Below, one piece after another: positions 16,562 through 26,019 of a stretch of DNA of 64,000 nt (the stretch's first letter is position 1; the number at the start of each line of letters is the position of its first letter). The stretch is from Gammaproteobacteria bacterium (GTDB taxonomy: Bacteria; Pseudomonadota; Gammaproteobacteria; Pseudomonadales; Pseudohongiellaceae): the NCBI GenBank assembly GCA_030682575.1, contig JAUXNX010000019.1, positions 124,001 through 188,000 on the forward strand, read 5' to 3'. The notes under the pieces were generated by a model. The model was given only the letters and a program-made list of their open reading frames with translations, was not told the DNA's origin and searched no databases. A program made the position numbers and the translations under genes.

Positions 16562-18835
16562 TCAGTTGTTACGGGAAGATCTCAGCAGGCGATCCACACC
16601 TGCATTGTATAGTGCCAGGTCTACGCAACTTCTCACCATTTGCGCATCATCCATCTGCATGACCTGATGCAGCAATTCCCTGGCCGAAGCCAGGGAAATA
16701 GTGCGAATAACGGCCTTCACTCGCAGCAAGGTGGTAGCGTTCATGGAGAGAATATCAAAACCCATTGCCATCAACAGGATGGCTGCTCCGGGATCTCCCG
16801 CCATCTCACCGCAGATACTGACGGTTCTGTTTTCCGCATGCGCCTCCGTCACTACGTGTTGCAATGCTTGCAGAACCGCAGGGTGAAAGGACGAGTACAG
16901 ACTCGCTACACGCGGATTGTTGCGATCAACCGCCAGCAGATATTGAGTGAGGTCATTGCTGCCGACCGAGATGAAATCCACCAGTCTGCACAGGGCGCGA
17001 GTCTGATAGACGGCAGCCGGCAACTCGATCATCACACCGATGGGAGGCATGCGCACTTCGAGTCCTTCTTCCCGCAGTTCCCGATATGCACGCTTGATGA
17101 TCTGAATGGAACCCGTCACTTCCTGCACATTGGAAATCATGGGCAGCATGATCTGCAAATTGTTCAGCCCCAGACTGGCGCGAATCATGGCGCGCACCTG
17201 GGCAATGAAAATCTCGGGGTGGTCGAGGGTGACGCGAATACCTCGCCACCCCAGGAAGGGGTTGGCTTCCTGAATCGGGAAATACGGCAACGCCTTGTCG
17301 CCGCCGATATCGAGGGTTCTCATCGTCACCTGTTTGGGAGCAAAAGCCTGCAGTTGTTCTCGATAGATTGCGGCCTGCTCCTGTTCGCTGGGGAAGCGTT
17401 CACTGAGCAGAAATGGCACCTCGGTACGGAACAACCCAATGCCCTCAGCACCATGATCCAGCGAACGGATGACATCGGACATCAGGCCGGTGTTCACCCA
17501 CAGGTTGACACGATGCCGGTCCGGAGTCTCACAAGGCAGTTTGATCAATCCTTCCAATCCTTTGACCAGTTGCTCCTCTTCCTTGATTACCTCGCGATAG
17601 CGGTTTCGCAGTTGTTCCGATGGGTTGCTGTAGACCTGACCATTGTAGCCATCAACGATCAGTTCGCGACCGTCGAGCTGTCTGTAGGGGAGATCGATGA
17701 CACCCATTGCCGTGGGGATACCCATGGTGCGGGCCAGAATCGCGACATGTGAATTACTCGAACCCTTGACCGAAACCAGCCCGCGCAGCTTTTCCTTGGG
17801 CACTTCGGCCAGCATGGCTGCGGTCAACTCCTCACTGACGAGAATGGTGTTTTCCACGTATTCCGTCTTTACCACGTCCTTATCCTGCAGATAAAAGAGC
17901 ACCCGGCTGCACAGATCCTTGATGTCCGCAGCCCGTTCCCGCAAATAAGGGTCCTTCATCATCTCGAAGGCGCTGACGTGATCCTTGGCGACATCGGCCA
18001 GAGCACCTTGCGCCCACTGCCCCTGGCGGATGCGATCGATGACTTCCTTGCCCAGCGCATCATCGTCGAGCATGCGCAGGTAGACACCGAAGAGCTCGCG
18101 CTCCTCTGGCCGTAGCCGCGTTTCCAGTGTACTGGTCAGCGCTGACATATCGCGGCGCACTGAACTGAGAGCGGAGTTGAAGTAGTCCACTTCCTTGTCC
18201 ACATCCGCGCAGGCACGGTTGGGTATCAGGTCGAGGTCCGCAGGGGGAAACACGACTACTGCATGACCAATGGCCACGCCTGTAGAACCGGAGACGCCTG
18301 AAAAGCTGGTATCGGACTTGCGTTGCCCGGAGGGGCTGACACCCTGGATAGCCCCGGTGGCTTCGGCGGCGGCAATCACACCCGAGAGCTGTGCCGACAG
18401 AGTGATGAGGAAAGCTTCTTCGCCTTCATCGAAGCTCCGCTTCTCGCGGTGCTGCACAACGAGCACTCCCAGCACTTTGCGATGATGAATGATCGGCACG
18501 CCCAGAAAGGAGCTGAACTGCTCTTCGCCGGTTTCGGAGAGATAGTGATAGTTGGGATGGGATTGAGCATCCTCGAGGTTGACGGGCTCGGCATTGCTGG
18601 CGACGAGACCCACCAGACCCTCGCCCACCTGCAGGCTGACATGGCCAACCGCAGCTTTCTTCAAGCCTTCCGATGCCATCAACACATGGCTGTTGATTTC
18701 AGAGTCGAGCAGATAGACAGAGCAGACCTGCGTATTCATGGCTGCGCGCACCCTGGTGACTATGACGTCAAGGGCGGACTGCAGGTCCTTCGCAGCATTG
18801 ACCTCCTGTACAATCTCGCGCAGCCTTTCCAGCAT
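16562..18835 (-). CDS. ptsP: Phosphoenolpyruvate-protein phosphotransferase, nitrogen PTS enzyme I
   Basis: Enzyme I-Ntr of 757 aa, first phosphoryl donor of the nitrogen-related PTS. Domains: GAF near residues 10-150 (AAMNTQVCSVYLLDSE, VGEGLVGLVASNAEPVN), PEP-utiliser N and swivelling domain with the phospho-accepting His near residue 361 in GSSNSHVAILARTMG, and the PEP-binding barrel (EGIGLFRTEVPFLL, RTLDIGGDKALPYFP, SVGSNDLTQYLLAVDR, CGEMAGDP). The N-terminal GAF domain separates it from sugar-PTS enzyme I and suggests sensing of a small ligand such as glutamine. It follows rppH on the same strand, as in E. coli. Partner proteins NPr and EIIA-Ntr are not in the window. Confidence 0.96.
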   Translation of the reverse strand: MLERLREIVQEVNAAKDLQSALDVIVTRVRAAMNTQVCSVYLLDSEINSHVLMASEGLKKAAVGHVSLQVGEGLVGLVASNAEPVNLEDAQSHPNYHYLSETGEEQFSSFLGVPIIHHRKVLGVLVVQHREKRSFDEGEEAFLITLSAQLSGVIAAAEATGAIQGVSPSGQRKSDTSFSGVSGSTGVAIGHAVVVFPPADLDLIPNRACADVDKEVDYFNSALSSVRRDMSALTSTLETRLRPEERELFGVYLRMLDDDALGKEVIDRIRQGQWAQGALADVAKDHVSAFEMMKDPYLRERAADIKDLCSRVLFYLQDKDVVKTEYVENTILVSEELTAAMLAEVPKEKLRGLVSVKGSSNSHVAILARTMGIPTAMGVIDLPYRQLDGRELIVDGYNGQVYSNPSEQLRNRYREVIKEEEQLVKGLEGLIKLPCETPDRHRVNLWVNTGLMSDVIRSLDHGAEGIGLFRTEVPFLLSERFPSEQEQAAIYREQLQAFAPKQVTMRTLDIGGDKALPYFPIQEANPFLGWRGIRVTLDHPEIFIAQVRAMIRASLGLNNLQIMLPMISNVQEVTGSIQIIKRAYRELREEGLEVRMPPIGVMIELPAAVYQTRALCRLVDFISVGSNDLTQYLLAVDRNNPRVASLYSSFHPAVLQALQHVVTEAHAENRTVSICGEMAGDPGAAILLMAMGFDILSMNATTLLRVKAVIRTISLASARELLHQVMQMDDAQMVRSCVDLALYNAGVDRLLRSSRNN

Positions 18836-18925
18836 GTTGTTATTCCGTCTCGTTTTACGGGTTTCCGTACTCTAATTCACAAATTCTTTGATTCGAGGCA
18901 GGGCCTGTTCGGGATCAGAGCAGGC

Positions 18926-19411
18926 TCAGGAACGCAGGAACTGATTCAGGGGGATAACCAGCTCTTTCAATGCCTGTCGGTAAACTTCGCGCTTGAAATC
19001 GATGACTTGGCTTAGCGGGTACCAGAAACTGACCCAGCGCCAATCATCGAACTCGGGGGTTCTGTTACCCAGAAGATCGATCTTGTTCTCATCGGAGCGC
19101 AGTCCTAGAAGATACCACTTCTGCTTCTGTCCGATACAGACCGGACTGGAATTCTGTCTGATGAGATTCTTCGGAAGCTGATAGTAGAGCCAGCCTTTGG
19201 TAGAGGAAATAATCTCAACGTCATCCGGTTCCAGCCCGACCTCTTCCTTGAGCTCGCGAAAAAGTGCCTGCTGCAGTCGCTCGCCATGACGAATGCCGCC
19301 CTGGGGAAATTGCCATGCTTCCTGGCCAATACGCTTAGCCCACAGGAGTTGACCTTGCGGATTGCAGATGATGATACCCACATTAGGTCTGAAACCCCTT
19401 GAATCTATCAT
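18926..19411 (-). CDS. rppH: RNA pyrophosphohydrolase
   Basis: Nudix hydrolase that converts 5'-triphosphate mRNA ends to monophosphates and so starts RNase E decay. The Nudix box is [17 protein letters not shown] followed by KEEVGL; the N-terminus [13 protein letters not shown] and the segments [16 protein letters not shown] and [13 protein letters not shown] are RppH-specific. At 161 aa it is the normal size. It lies 90 bp ahead of ptsP and is divergent from a HAD phosphatase gene, the order also seen in Pseudomonas. Confidence 0.96.
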   Translation of the reverse strand: MIDSRGFRPNVGIIICNPQGQLLWAKRIGQEAWQFPQGGIRHGERLQQALFRELKEEVGLEPDDVEIISSTKGWLYYQLPKNLIRQNSSPVCIGQKQKWYLLGLRSDENKIDLLGNRTPEFDDWRWVSFWYPLSQVIDFKREVYRQALKELVIPLNQFLRS

Positions 19412-19557
19412 CTTGCCGCCTGGTCCTTATCGAAAACTTCAATGGCATTGTTTCACAACTGTAACAGCTTGTTCAACGACCGGCTGGTCGTGGCTGCGAT
19501 TCCCAGGAGAACAGGTATAATGCCCCGCTTTCAGCCCCTTCCGGAACCGTGACCACC

Positions 19558-20223
19558 ATGAGACTTGCCATATTCGACCTCGACAATACCCTGCTTGGTG
19601 GTGACAGCGATCACTCGTGGGGAGACTTCCTGATAGGCAAGGGGTTGGTTGATGCCGCTGAACACAAAGCGCGCAACGACCACTTCTACTATCAGTATCA
19701 GAACGGTGGCCTGAACATGGTCGACTATGTTGAATTTGCAGTAGGCCCGATCAAGGGGATGTCGAGAGCTGAACGTGAGGCATTGCACAGGGATTTCATG
19801 CGGGACTACGTCGAGCCAATGATTCTTCCTGCGGCACTGAAGCTCTTGCAGGAGCATCGGGACAAGGGTGATTTTTGCCTGATCGTTACAGCAACGAATC
19901 GCTTCATCACCGAACCCATCGCACAACGTCTGGGCGTCGATGCTTTGATCGCAACCGATCTCGAAATGGTGGACGACTGTTATACAGGCAAGGTTGACGG
20001 CATACCCAGCTTTCAAGCAGGCAAGGTAGTGAAGCTGGACAAGTGGTTAAGCGACTGGCCCGATGATAACGCACTGTCCATGGACGACAGCATCTTCTAC
20101 AGCGACTCATTCAATGATCTGCCGCTGCTTGAGAAGGCAACACGAGCGGTAGCAGTAGATCCCGACGCCAGACTGCAGAAAATCGCTCAAGAGCGCAGCT
20201 GGGAAATCATCAGCCTACGTTGA
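19558..20223 (+). CDS. HAD-superfamily IB hydrolase (SerB-like phosphatase)
   Basis: About 221 aa. HAD motif I is LAIFDLDNTLLGGDSD, with the nucleophile and acid aspartates in D-L-D; motif II lies in FCLIVTATNRFITEPIA, the motif III lysine probably in QAGKVVKLDKW, and motif IV in DDSIFYSDSFNDLPLLEKA. This is the subfamily IB layout with a helical cap after motif I. A GTG three codons earlier is possible, but the ATG gives the normal N-terminus. The gene is commonly next to rppH-ptsP in gammaproteobacteria. The natural substrate is not known; phosphoserine-like or histidinol-phosphate-like compounds are possibilities. Confidence 0.9.
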   Translation: MRLAIFDLDNTLLGGDSDHSWGDFLIGKGLVDAAEHKARNDHFYYQYQNGGLNMVDYVEFAVGPIKGMSRAEREALHRDFMRDYVEPMILPAALKLLQEHRDKGDFCLIVTATNRFITEPIAQRLGVDALIATDLEMVDDCYTGKVDGIPSFQAGKVVKLDKWLSDWPDDNALSMDDSIFYSDSFNDLPLLEKATRAVAVDPDARLQKIAQERSWEIISLR

Positions 20224-20232
20224 GCAGGCACA

Positions 20233-20751
20233 TCACAGCTTGGCGAGATTAATCTCAACGATCAGATCATCTGCCAGCTTTTCCAGCTGTGCCTGCAGTG
20301 CATCCAGATCGAGATCAACTGGCACTTTCAGTACGGCCTGCGCATTGAACAGCAGCTCACCCGACATTGGTGCACTGGTGCATTGTGTAGCCAGTTCTTC
20401 GACATTGACGTGCTGTGCGGCAAGCGCCCGCGAAATTTCCTTGATGATGCCCGGCCTGTCGTTACCCACCAGTGAGAGGCGTAACGTACGATGACGCTGC
20501 ACGGGTTCGGAGACACTAACCTTCTCCACCACGAGGCGAAGTACTGATGACAGCTTTTGCAAGTCCTGTACCAGTGCATCCGCGTGGGAATCCTCCACAC
20601 TGACGCGCAGGATGCCAGCAAACTTTCCGGCCAGATGCGACATATTGCTCTCCAGCCAGTTGCCGGAGTGGCGGGCGATAGTCTCGGACAACAACTCCAC
20701 CAGCCCCGGCTTATCGTCGCCAATGATTGTCAGCACCAGATAAGTTGCCAT
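20233..20751 (-). CDS. Tandem ACT-domain protein, GcvR-like
   Basis: 172 aa with two ACT domains: residues about 1-75 (YLVLTIIGDDKPGLVELLSETIARHSGNW) and about 90-165 (LSLVGNDRPGIIKEISRALAAQHVNVEELATQ). This is the architecture of GcvR, which senses glycine and restrains GcvA activation of the glycine cleavage operon. The start is the ATG of MATYLVLT with GAAGGAGAA upstream; a longer frame overlaps the previous gene and is unlikely. No gcvA is adjacent, and gcvTHP lies 23 kb away, so the regulatory role here is an inference from domain structure only. It follows the molybdoenzyme gene by 19 bp. Confidence 0.82.
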   Translation of the reverse strand: MATYLVLTIIGDDKPGLVELLSETIARHSGNWLESNMSHLAGKFAGILRVSVEDSHADALVQDLQKLSSVLRLVVEKVSVSEPVQRHRTLRLSLVGNDRPGIIKEISRALAAQHVNVEELATQCTSAPMSGELLFNAQAVLKVPVDLDLDALQAQLEKLADDLIVEINLAKL

Positions 20752-20770
20752 CTCGATACTTCTCCTTTTC

Positions 20771-21979
20771 TCAACCACCAATCATCACGCGACGTGTAAA
20801 TTGTCCGAAGTCTTCCCAGAAACTGACCTTCTCCGGAAGGTCTTCAGCGCGCGCCTGTACCTTGCCGTTGACATCAGTGACACGTGACACCAGCGTGTGC
20901 TCGCCCGATTGTGCTCCCCGCCAATCAAACGTGAAGAGCTTCCAGGTGAACTGCGAGGACTGCGGGTCAATCGTGGCCTCTTGCCAGGGGCCGCCATCGA
21001 TGCTGACCTCGACGCTCTGGATAGGCGTGCCATCATTGAGAACAAATCCAGTCACCCTGTGTATGTCGCCACTGCGAGTCACTCGCACGATCGCAGACTT
21101 GAGATTCATTCTGGCCACAGAATTTTCTACCCAACGCTCCTGATCGCCGACCATTTCCCGTTTCAGAGTCACATAGTCACGCCCCATGAAACGCCCCATG
21201 TAACGAGTGTCTTGAATGTGGATCTGTGTCAACCACTTGACGTTGGCAACGCCGTAGAACCCGGGCACCAGCAAGCGCACAGGATTGCCATGGAAATGCG
21301 GCAGCGGCTCACCGTTCATCTCGAACGCCAGCATGTTGTTCTCATTCATTGCGTCTTCTATCGACAGAGACCGGGCGAACGCTTTGGGTACCTTGCGGCC
21401 ACGGATCTCTTCTTCGCCAACATCGGCACCGAAGAAGACCACCTCCCTGCCACCGGGTTGGACTCCCGCTTCCATCAGAATGTCGCGCAAACTGACACCG
21501 CGCCAGTTGGCATTGCCTATCAGGCCATGAAAAAGTCGTGCGCCATTACCGCCGCACTCGAAACCCACATCCTTTGCGATAACAGGGCGGCTGCGCAGTT
21601 GATCCAGAGTGAAGGTTAGCGGACGATCCACAAGTCCAGTCACACTCAATTCATAGGCGGCATTGTCCACCTCGGGTTGTCCGTAGTGCTGTACCAGGTA
21701 GAAGTCATCATTGTTCGAGTAGAAGGTCGATATCTTGCGGGTGTCCTGAAAGTGCGTAGCACCGGGTCTGACGGGCTGGGGATTGAAGGTATCGGGTACA
21801 TCCACAAACGGCACTTCGATCTCGCCCTGTGCGAGCGCGGGCATCATCCAACCAGGAAAGGTGCTGGCGCCAAGCGCTACTATCCCGGTATTCATTGCAC
21901 TTTTCAGCAGCTTTCTACGCACCGGATCATGAGCGCCTGGTTCGATTTGTTCGGGGTGTTGGGAATTTTCCTGATTCAT
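20771..21979 (-). CDS. Sulfite-oxidase-family molybdopterin oxidoreductase
   Basis: 402 aa. The N-terminus DPVRRKLLKSAMNTGIVALGAS looks like a Tat signal, implying export of a folded molybdoenzyme to the periplasm. The Mo-binding domain has the conserved cysteine in VGFECGGNGARLFHGL, with GNANWRGVSLRDIL, PHFHGNPVRLLVPGFYGVANVKWL as further family marks; the C-terminal Ig-like dimerisation domain includes IQSVEVSIDGGPWQEA and HTLVSRVTD. It resembles SorA/SoxC-type sulfite dehydrogenases. No cytochrome subunit is adjacent, so the electron acceptor is unknown. The ATG has GAGGT seven bases upstream. Two AACnACGGGTTT direct repeats lie in its leader at 21996-22019. Confidence 0.88.
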   Translation of the reverse strand: MNQENSQHPEQIEPGAHDPVRRKLLKSAMNTGIVALGASTFPGWMMPALAQGEIEVPFVDVPDTFNPQPVRPGATHFQDTRKISTFYSNNDDFYLVQHYGQPEVDNAAYELSVTGLVDRPLTFTLDQLRSRPVIAKDVGFECGGNGARLFHGLIGNANWRGVSLRDILMEAGVQPGGREVVFFGADVGEEEIRGRKVPKAFARSLSIEDAMNENNMLAFEMNGEPLPHFHGNPVRLLVPGFYGVANVKWLTQIHIQDTRYMGRFMGRDYVTLKREMVGDQERWVENSVARMNLKSAIVRVTRSGDIHRVTGFVLNDGTPIQSVEVSIDGGPWQEATIDPQSSQFTWKLFTFDWRGAQSGEHTLVSRVTDVNGKVQARAEDLPEKVSFWEDFGQFTRRVMIGG

Positions 21980-22268
21980 TGGTGTACCTCTTTTTAACTA
22001 CGGGTTTAACCACGGGTTTGAAGACGGTTTCTTGATTATGGTGTTTCTTGTTTTTGCGATGAAGCGACGATACCACACGCCCGGAGCTATGCCTACACGC
22101 CCCTGGTCACCTGCCAGGTAGCTGGACAGCGCAGGGGAAATTTGGAAAGATCGATCAGCCCGAACTGATTGACCTGATGTTGACTGCGATATGAAGTTGA
22201 TCGCTGTAAGAGTCGATTGCTGCAAATTCTGCAAATCGCACAGAGACGTCTGACCGAGGAACAAAACA
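21980..22268. promoter_or_regulatory. Divergent promoter region of the molybdoenzyme and solute-binding protein genes
   Basis: About 290 bp between divergent genes. It holds two tandem copies of AACnACGGGTTT (near 21996-22019) followed by GAAGACGGTTTC, which could be a regulator-binding array for the molybdoenzyme gene, and a GAGGAACA ribosome-binding site before the solute-binding protein. No ORF was accepted. Promoter elements could not be fixed with confidence. Confidence 0.4.
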
Positions 22269-23510
22269 ATGAGAATAAGACTGTTCGGCGCACTGGTCGC
22301 TCTTTTCAGCATGAACGTCATTGCCCAGAACACTGGCCATGACCCCATCCGCATTGCCTACATCGACCCGCTAAGTGGAGCCTTTTCGGCCACCGGCCAC
22401 AATGGCTTGGTCCAGTTTCAGCATGCAGTAGAGGAACTGGTCAACGCCAAGGGTGGCGTGCTCGGAGGCAGGCGCCTGGAGATCGTGGCCTACGATAACC
22501 AGGCCAGCGCCCAGGAGTCACAGATCCAGTTGCGTCGGGCCATCAGCGAAGGCATTCAGTTCATCGCCCAGGGCAACAGCTCGGCGGTCGCGGGGGTTCT
22601 TACTGACGCGATCACCCGGCATAACCAGCGCAATCCCGCGCAACGCCTGCTGTTTCTCAACTTCGCTGCGGTCGATCCCGCTCTGACTAACGAGAATTGC
22701 AGCTTCTGGCACTTCCGCTTCGATGCCCACGCCGACATCAAAATGCAGGCGCTGACTGATCTGATTGCTCAGCGCGAAGACATCAAGCGCATCTACATCA
22801 TCGGGCAGGACTATTCGTTCGGACAGGCTGTAGCCAACTCTGCGGTGGGTCAATTACTGCAGAAGCGTCCTGACATTCAGATCGTGGGCAATGAACTACA
22901 CCCCATGGAAGCCGTGAAGGATTTCACACCCTACGTTACCAAGATCGCCAGCTCCCGCCCTGACGCCATCATCACCGGCAATTGGGGCGCGGACATGGTC
23001 AGCCTCGGCAGAGCGATCACCGATGCTGGCATCACAGTTCCGATCTACACCTATTACGCGGCTTACGATGGCATCACTGCTACCATAGGGGCTTCTGGCA
23101 GGGATCAGTTCCGCATGGTGCACGAAGGTCATTTCAACCCGGCACCCACCGAGGAATACGCGCAGTATGTGCGCGCCTTCAAGACCGCGAATCCGAACCA
23201 CGACATCAGTTATCCGCGCATCATCAACACCGTACAAATGCTCGCCCGCGCCATCGATCAGGCTGGGTCAACCGATCCCCTGGATGTGGCACTTGCACTC
23301 GAGGGGATGGAATACACTTCCATGGGCGGCGACCGAGTCTTCATGCGAGCGGACGATCATCAACTGTTCCAGCCCATCCAGATTTCTGTGCATACGGATC
23401 AAAGTATCACCTTTGATGGTGACAACTCCGGTTTCGGATTGCTGACCGAAGTCAGTGTTCCGATTGAGAACACCATGGTCGATCACAGCTGCAGAATGCG
23501 TCGTCCCTGA
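22269..23510 (+). CDS. Periplasmic branched-chain-amino-acid-type substrate-binding protein
   Basis: 413 aa with a short signal peptide (MRIRLFGALVALFSMNVIAQ). The mature part is a type I periplasmic-binding fold of the LivJ/receptor-ligand class: IRIAYIDPLSGAFSATG, AVEELVNAKGGVLGGRRLEIVAYDNQASAQ, VAGVLTDAITRHN, IYIIGQDYSFGQAVANS, FTPYVTKIASSRPDAIITGNWGADM. No permease or ATPase gene is adjacent, so it is an orphan binding protein: it may serve a distant transporter or a sensor. The extended segments NPAQRLLFLNFAAVDPALTN and CSFWHFRFDAHADIK are like those of amide/urea- or aromatic-binding relatives, but the ligand is undetermined. Confidence 0.87.
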   Translation: MRIRLFGALVALFSMNVIAQNTGHDPIRIAYIDPLSGAFSATGHNGLVQFQHAVEELVNAKGGVLGGRRLEIVAYDNQASAQESQIQLRRAISEGIQFIAQGNSSAVAGVLTDAITRHNQRNPAQRLLFLNFAAVDPALTNENCSFWHFRFDAHADIKMQALTDLIAQREDIKRIYIIGQDYSFGQAVANSAVGQLLQKRPDIQIVGNELHPMEAVKDFTPYVTKIASSRPDAIITGNWGADMVSLGRAITDAGITVPIYTYYAAYDGITATIGASGRDQFRMVHEGHFNPAPTEEYAQYVRAFKTANPNHDISYPRIINTVQMLARAIDQAGSTDPLDVALALEGMEYTSMGGDRVFMRADDHQLFQPIQISVHTDQSITFDGDNSGFGLLTEVSVPIENTMVDHSCRMRRP

Positions 23511-23527
23511 TCATTCCATCGGGGTAC

Positions 23528-23553
23528 GGCGTTGTCATCAACCCGACAACGCC
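23528..23553. terminator. Bidirectional terminator-like hairpin
   Basis: GGCGTTGTC (23528-23536) pairs perfectly with GACAACGCC (23545-23553) around an 8-nt loop. It lies just after the solute-binding protein stop and spans the metE stop codon from the other side, so it could end both convergent transcripts. No strong T-run follows on either strand. Confidence 0.5.
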
Positions 23554-25862
23554 TCATTCCTGAGCTGCATGGCTGCGGCCACGAGATTCTTCAGCGCTGC
23601 CTCGGTTTCCGGCCATGCCCGCGTCTTCAGACCACAGTCCGGATTCACCCAGAGGCGATCGGCGTCTATCCGTGCCGCCGCCTTGCGCAGAAGTTTCACC
23701 AAAGCCTCGACACTCGGGATCTGCGGCGAATGGATGTCCCACACGCCTGGTCCGAACTCGTTGAACTGCGGCGATGAGTCCCCCTCCTTCGCACTGTTCG
23801 GTTCAAACACCTTCAGCACCTCCATCCCCGACCGACTGGCTTCCAGCGTGATCACATCGGCATCCATTGCAGCAATCTCGTCGATGATGTCGTTGAATTC
23901 CGCGTAGCACATATGCGTGTGTATCTGAGTGCGATCCTGTACTCCGCTGGCGCTGATCCGGAAGCAGATCACAGCCCAATGCAGATAGGCGTCCCAGTCG
24001 CCATGCTTTAGAGGCAAGCCTTCACGCAGTGCAGGTTCGTCGATCTGAATGATGCCAATACCCGCATCTTCCAGATCCTGCACTTCATCACGCAATGCCA
24101 GCGCCAGTTGTCGACAGCTCTGCTCGCGGGGTTGATCCTCCCGCACGAACGACCAGCACAGGATGGTCACCGGACCAGTCAGCATGCCCTTGACCGGCAG
24201 AGCCGTGAGCGACTGGGCATACTTTGCCCACTCCACAGTCATCGCCGCTGAGCGGGACACGTCCCCATAGAGCAGTGGCGGTTTCACGCAGCGCGAACCA
24301 TAACTCTGCACCCAGCCATTGGCCGTGACTGCAAATCCGTCGAGAAGCTCACCGAAATATTCCACCATGTCGTTGCGCTCGGGTTCACCATGCACCAGTA
24401 CATCAACGCCAGCCTGTTCCTGTTTGCGGATGACGGTGGCAATTTCCTCACTCAAGGCCTGACGATATTGATCCGCGTTCAGGTCACCGCGCCGGAATGC
24501 CGAGCGCAGTCCACGGATGGTAGTAGTCTGTGGAAAAGACCCTATGGTGGTAACGGGAAACAGAGGCAGGTGCAACGCTTCAGCCTGTGCCTTCTTGCGG
24601 ACCGCGAAACTGGACTGGCGGCTGCAATCCTCACTGTGCAAGGAAGTCAGACGGGCGCGCACAGCCGGATTGTGCACTCTTGTTGACTCTCGTCTGGCAG
24701 TATTCGCCCGGGCATTGTCCTTTAATGCGGCCAGAACTCCTGCATCCTCACCATCCAGAAGGGCCTGACGCAAGAGGCTGATCTCGTGCAATTTCTGACA
24801 AGCAAAGGCAAGCCATGCATACAACTCGGAATCCAGTGCCGTTTCGGCTTGCAGATCAACCGGACAATGCAACAGTGAGCAGGAAGAGCCTATCCACAAG
24901 CGCTCCCCCAAAGCTGCATGAACTGGCTGCAATTGTGCAAGCACAGGATTGAGGTCACCCTTCCAGACATTGCGGCCATTGATCACACCAAGAGACAGCA
25001 CCTTGTCCTCTGGCAGCAGGGACAGGATTGTCTCCAACGAGTCGCTGCCTGCAACCTGATCAACATGAATACCAGCAACAGGCAGATTGAACGCCAGCGA
25101 CAGGTTATCCGCCAGAGAGTCAAAGTAGGTCGCCAGCAACAACTTCACCGGCAAATCCTGCAGGTTGTTATACAGCCAGCGAAAACCTCCTTGCCAGGAT
25201 TCAGGTAACTCCATCACCAATACCGGCTCATCAATCTGCAGCCACTCCACACCAGCGTCACTGAGGCAGGTCAACAATTGTCTGTACGCGATCAAGAGGC
25301 TGGGAATACGTTCGAGCTTGGTATCGTCAAAGCCGGCAGAGAACTCCCCCTTGGCAAGATACAGGTAGGTCAGCGGCCCCGGAATGACGGGCTTGGGACG
25401 ATAGCCCAGAGCCATTGCATCCAGACACTGATCGCGCAGCCACAGGTCACCAAGGCGGAAGGTCTGATGCTTTTCAAGCTCAGGCACGATGTAGTGATAG
25501 TTGGTATTGAACCACTTGGTCATCTCGCAGGCATGAGCGTCCTGGCCTGTCGGTGCGCGACCGCGCGCCATCCGAAACTGCAGATCGAGCGTGTTGTCTT
25601 CCGGTTTCAACGTGAAACGACGAGGGATGACACCGATAGCCACAGACCATTGCAGGATATGGTCATAACAGGCGAAGTCGCCAACACTGACGAAATCCAA
25701 GCCAGCCGCGTGCTGCCACTGCCAGCTCTGGCGCCGAATCGCCGCCCCTCTGTTCAGCAGCTCTTGCTGGCTGATGCCTCCGGCCCAATAGGATTCCAGG
25801 GCTGTCTTGTACTCTCTGTTCGAACCGATCCGGGGAAATCCCAGACAATGTGCTGTTGTCAT
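23538..25862 (-). CDS. metE: Cobalamin-independent methionine synthase
   Basis: Transfers methyl from 5-methyl-THF(Glu3) to homocysteine without B12. At 774 aa it has the normal double-barrel length. The N-terminal barrel opens LGFPRIGSNREYKTALESYW. In the C-terminal barrel the zinc ligands are His and Cys in IHTHMCYAEFND, a Glu further on, and Cys in NPDCGLKTR; FPVTTIGSFPQTTTIR, VLVHGEPERNDMVEYF and IQIDEPALREGLPL are family-specific. Two MetR-type boxes lie 88-131 bp upstream. With metX and metW it supplies methionine, and the B12-independent form means no cobalamin is required for this step. No B12 riboswitch was seen upstream. Confidence 0.97.
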   Translation of the reverse strand: MTTAHCLGFPRIGSNREYKTALESYWAGGISQQELLNRGAAIRRQSWQWQHAAGLDFVSVGDFACYDHILQWSVAIGVIPRRFTLKPEDNTLDLQFRMARGRAPTGQDAHACEMTKWFNTNYHYIVPELEKHQTFRLGDLWLRDQCLDAMALGYRPKPVIPGPLTYLYLAKGEFSAGFDDTKLERIPSLLIAYRQLLTCLSDAGVEWLQIDEPVLVMELPESWQGGFRWLYNNLQDLPVKLLLATYFDSLADNLSLAFNLPVAGIHVDQVAGSDSLETILSLLPEDKVLSLGVINGRNVWKGDLNPVLAQLQPVHAALGERLWIGSSCSLLHCPVDLQAETALDSELYAWLAFACQKLHEISLLRQALLDGEDAGVLAALKDNARANTARRESTRVHNPAVRARLTSLHSEDCSRQSSFAVRKKAQAEALHLPLFPVTTIGSFPQTTTIRGLRSAFRRGDLNADQYRQALSEEIATVIRKQEQAGVDVLVHGEPERNDMVEYFGELLDGFAVTANGWVQSYGSRCVKPPLLYGDVSRSAAMTVEWAKYAQSLTALPVKGMLTGPVTILCWSFVREDQPREQSCRQLALALRDEVQDLEDAGIGIIQIDEPALREGLPLKHGDWDAYLHWAVICFRISASGVQDRTQIHTHMCYAEFNDIIDEIAAMDADVITLEASRSGMEVLKVFEPNSAKEGDSSPQFNEFGPGVWDIHSPQIPSVEALVKLLRKAAARIDADRLWVNPDCGLKTRAWPETEAALKNLVAAAMQLRNEALSG

Positions 25863-25949
25863 AGTGCCGTTCCATCAGTTTGCGCGTAGTTGGGGAGTTC
25901 GGACGGCGGAAGCCCGAACACTGGTGCAATTATGGGATACGACTATTAA

Positions 25950-25962
25950 TGAAACCATCTCA
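25950..25962. promoter_or_regulatory. Half-conserved MetR box
   Basis: TGAAACCATCTCA keeps the left half-site of TGAA-N5-TTCA and three of four bases of the right half. It lies 18 bp from the perfect box at 25981. Paired strong and weak MetR sites are known in E. coli metE; the assignment here is by sequence alone. Confidence 0.5.
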
Positions 25963-25980
25963 TAGTTATAATCCATACTA

Positions 25981-25993
25981 TGAATAATATTCA
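25981..25993. promoter_or_regulatory. Perfect MetR box upstream of metE
   Basis: TGAATAATATTCA fits the MetR consensus TGAA-N2-(A/T)-N2-TTCA exactly. It lies in the space between divergent metE and the cyclase-homology gene, with metR itself encoded 2.4 kb away on the far side of the latter. MetR with homocysteine activates metE in enteric bacteria; the same control is expected here, and the shared spacer could place the divergent gene under it as well. Confidence 0.75.
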
Positions 25994-26019
25994 TTATTTG
26001 AGAAAACACCGATGCTTTA

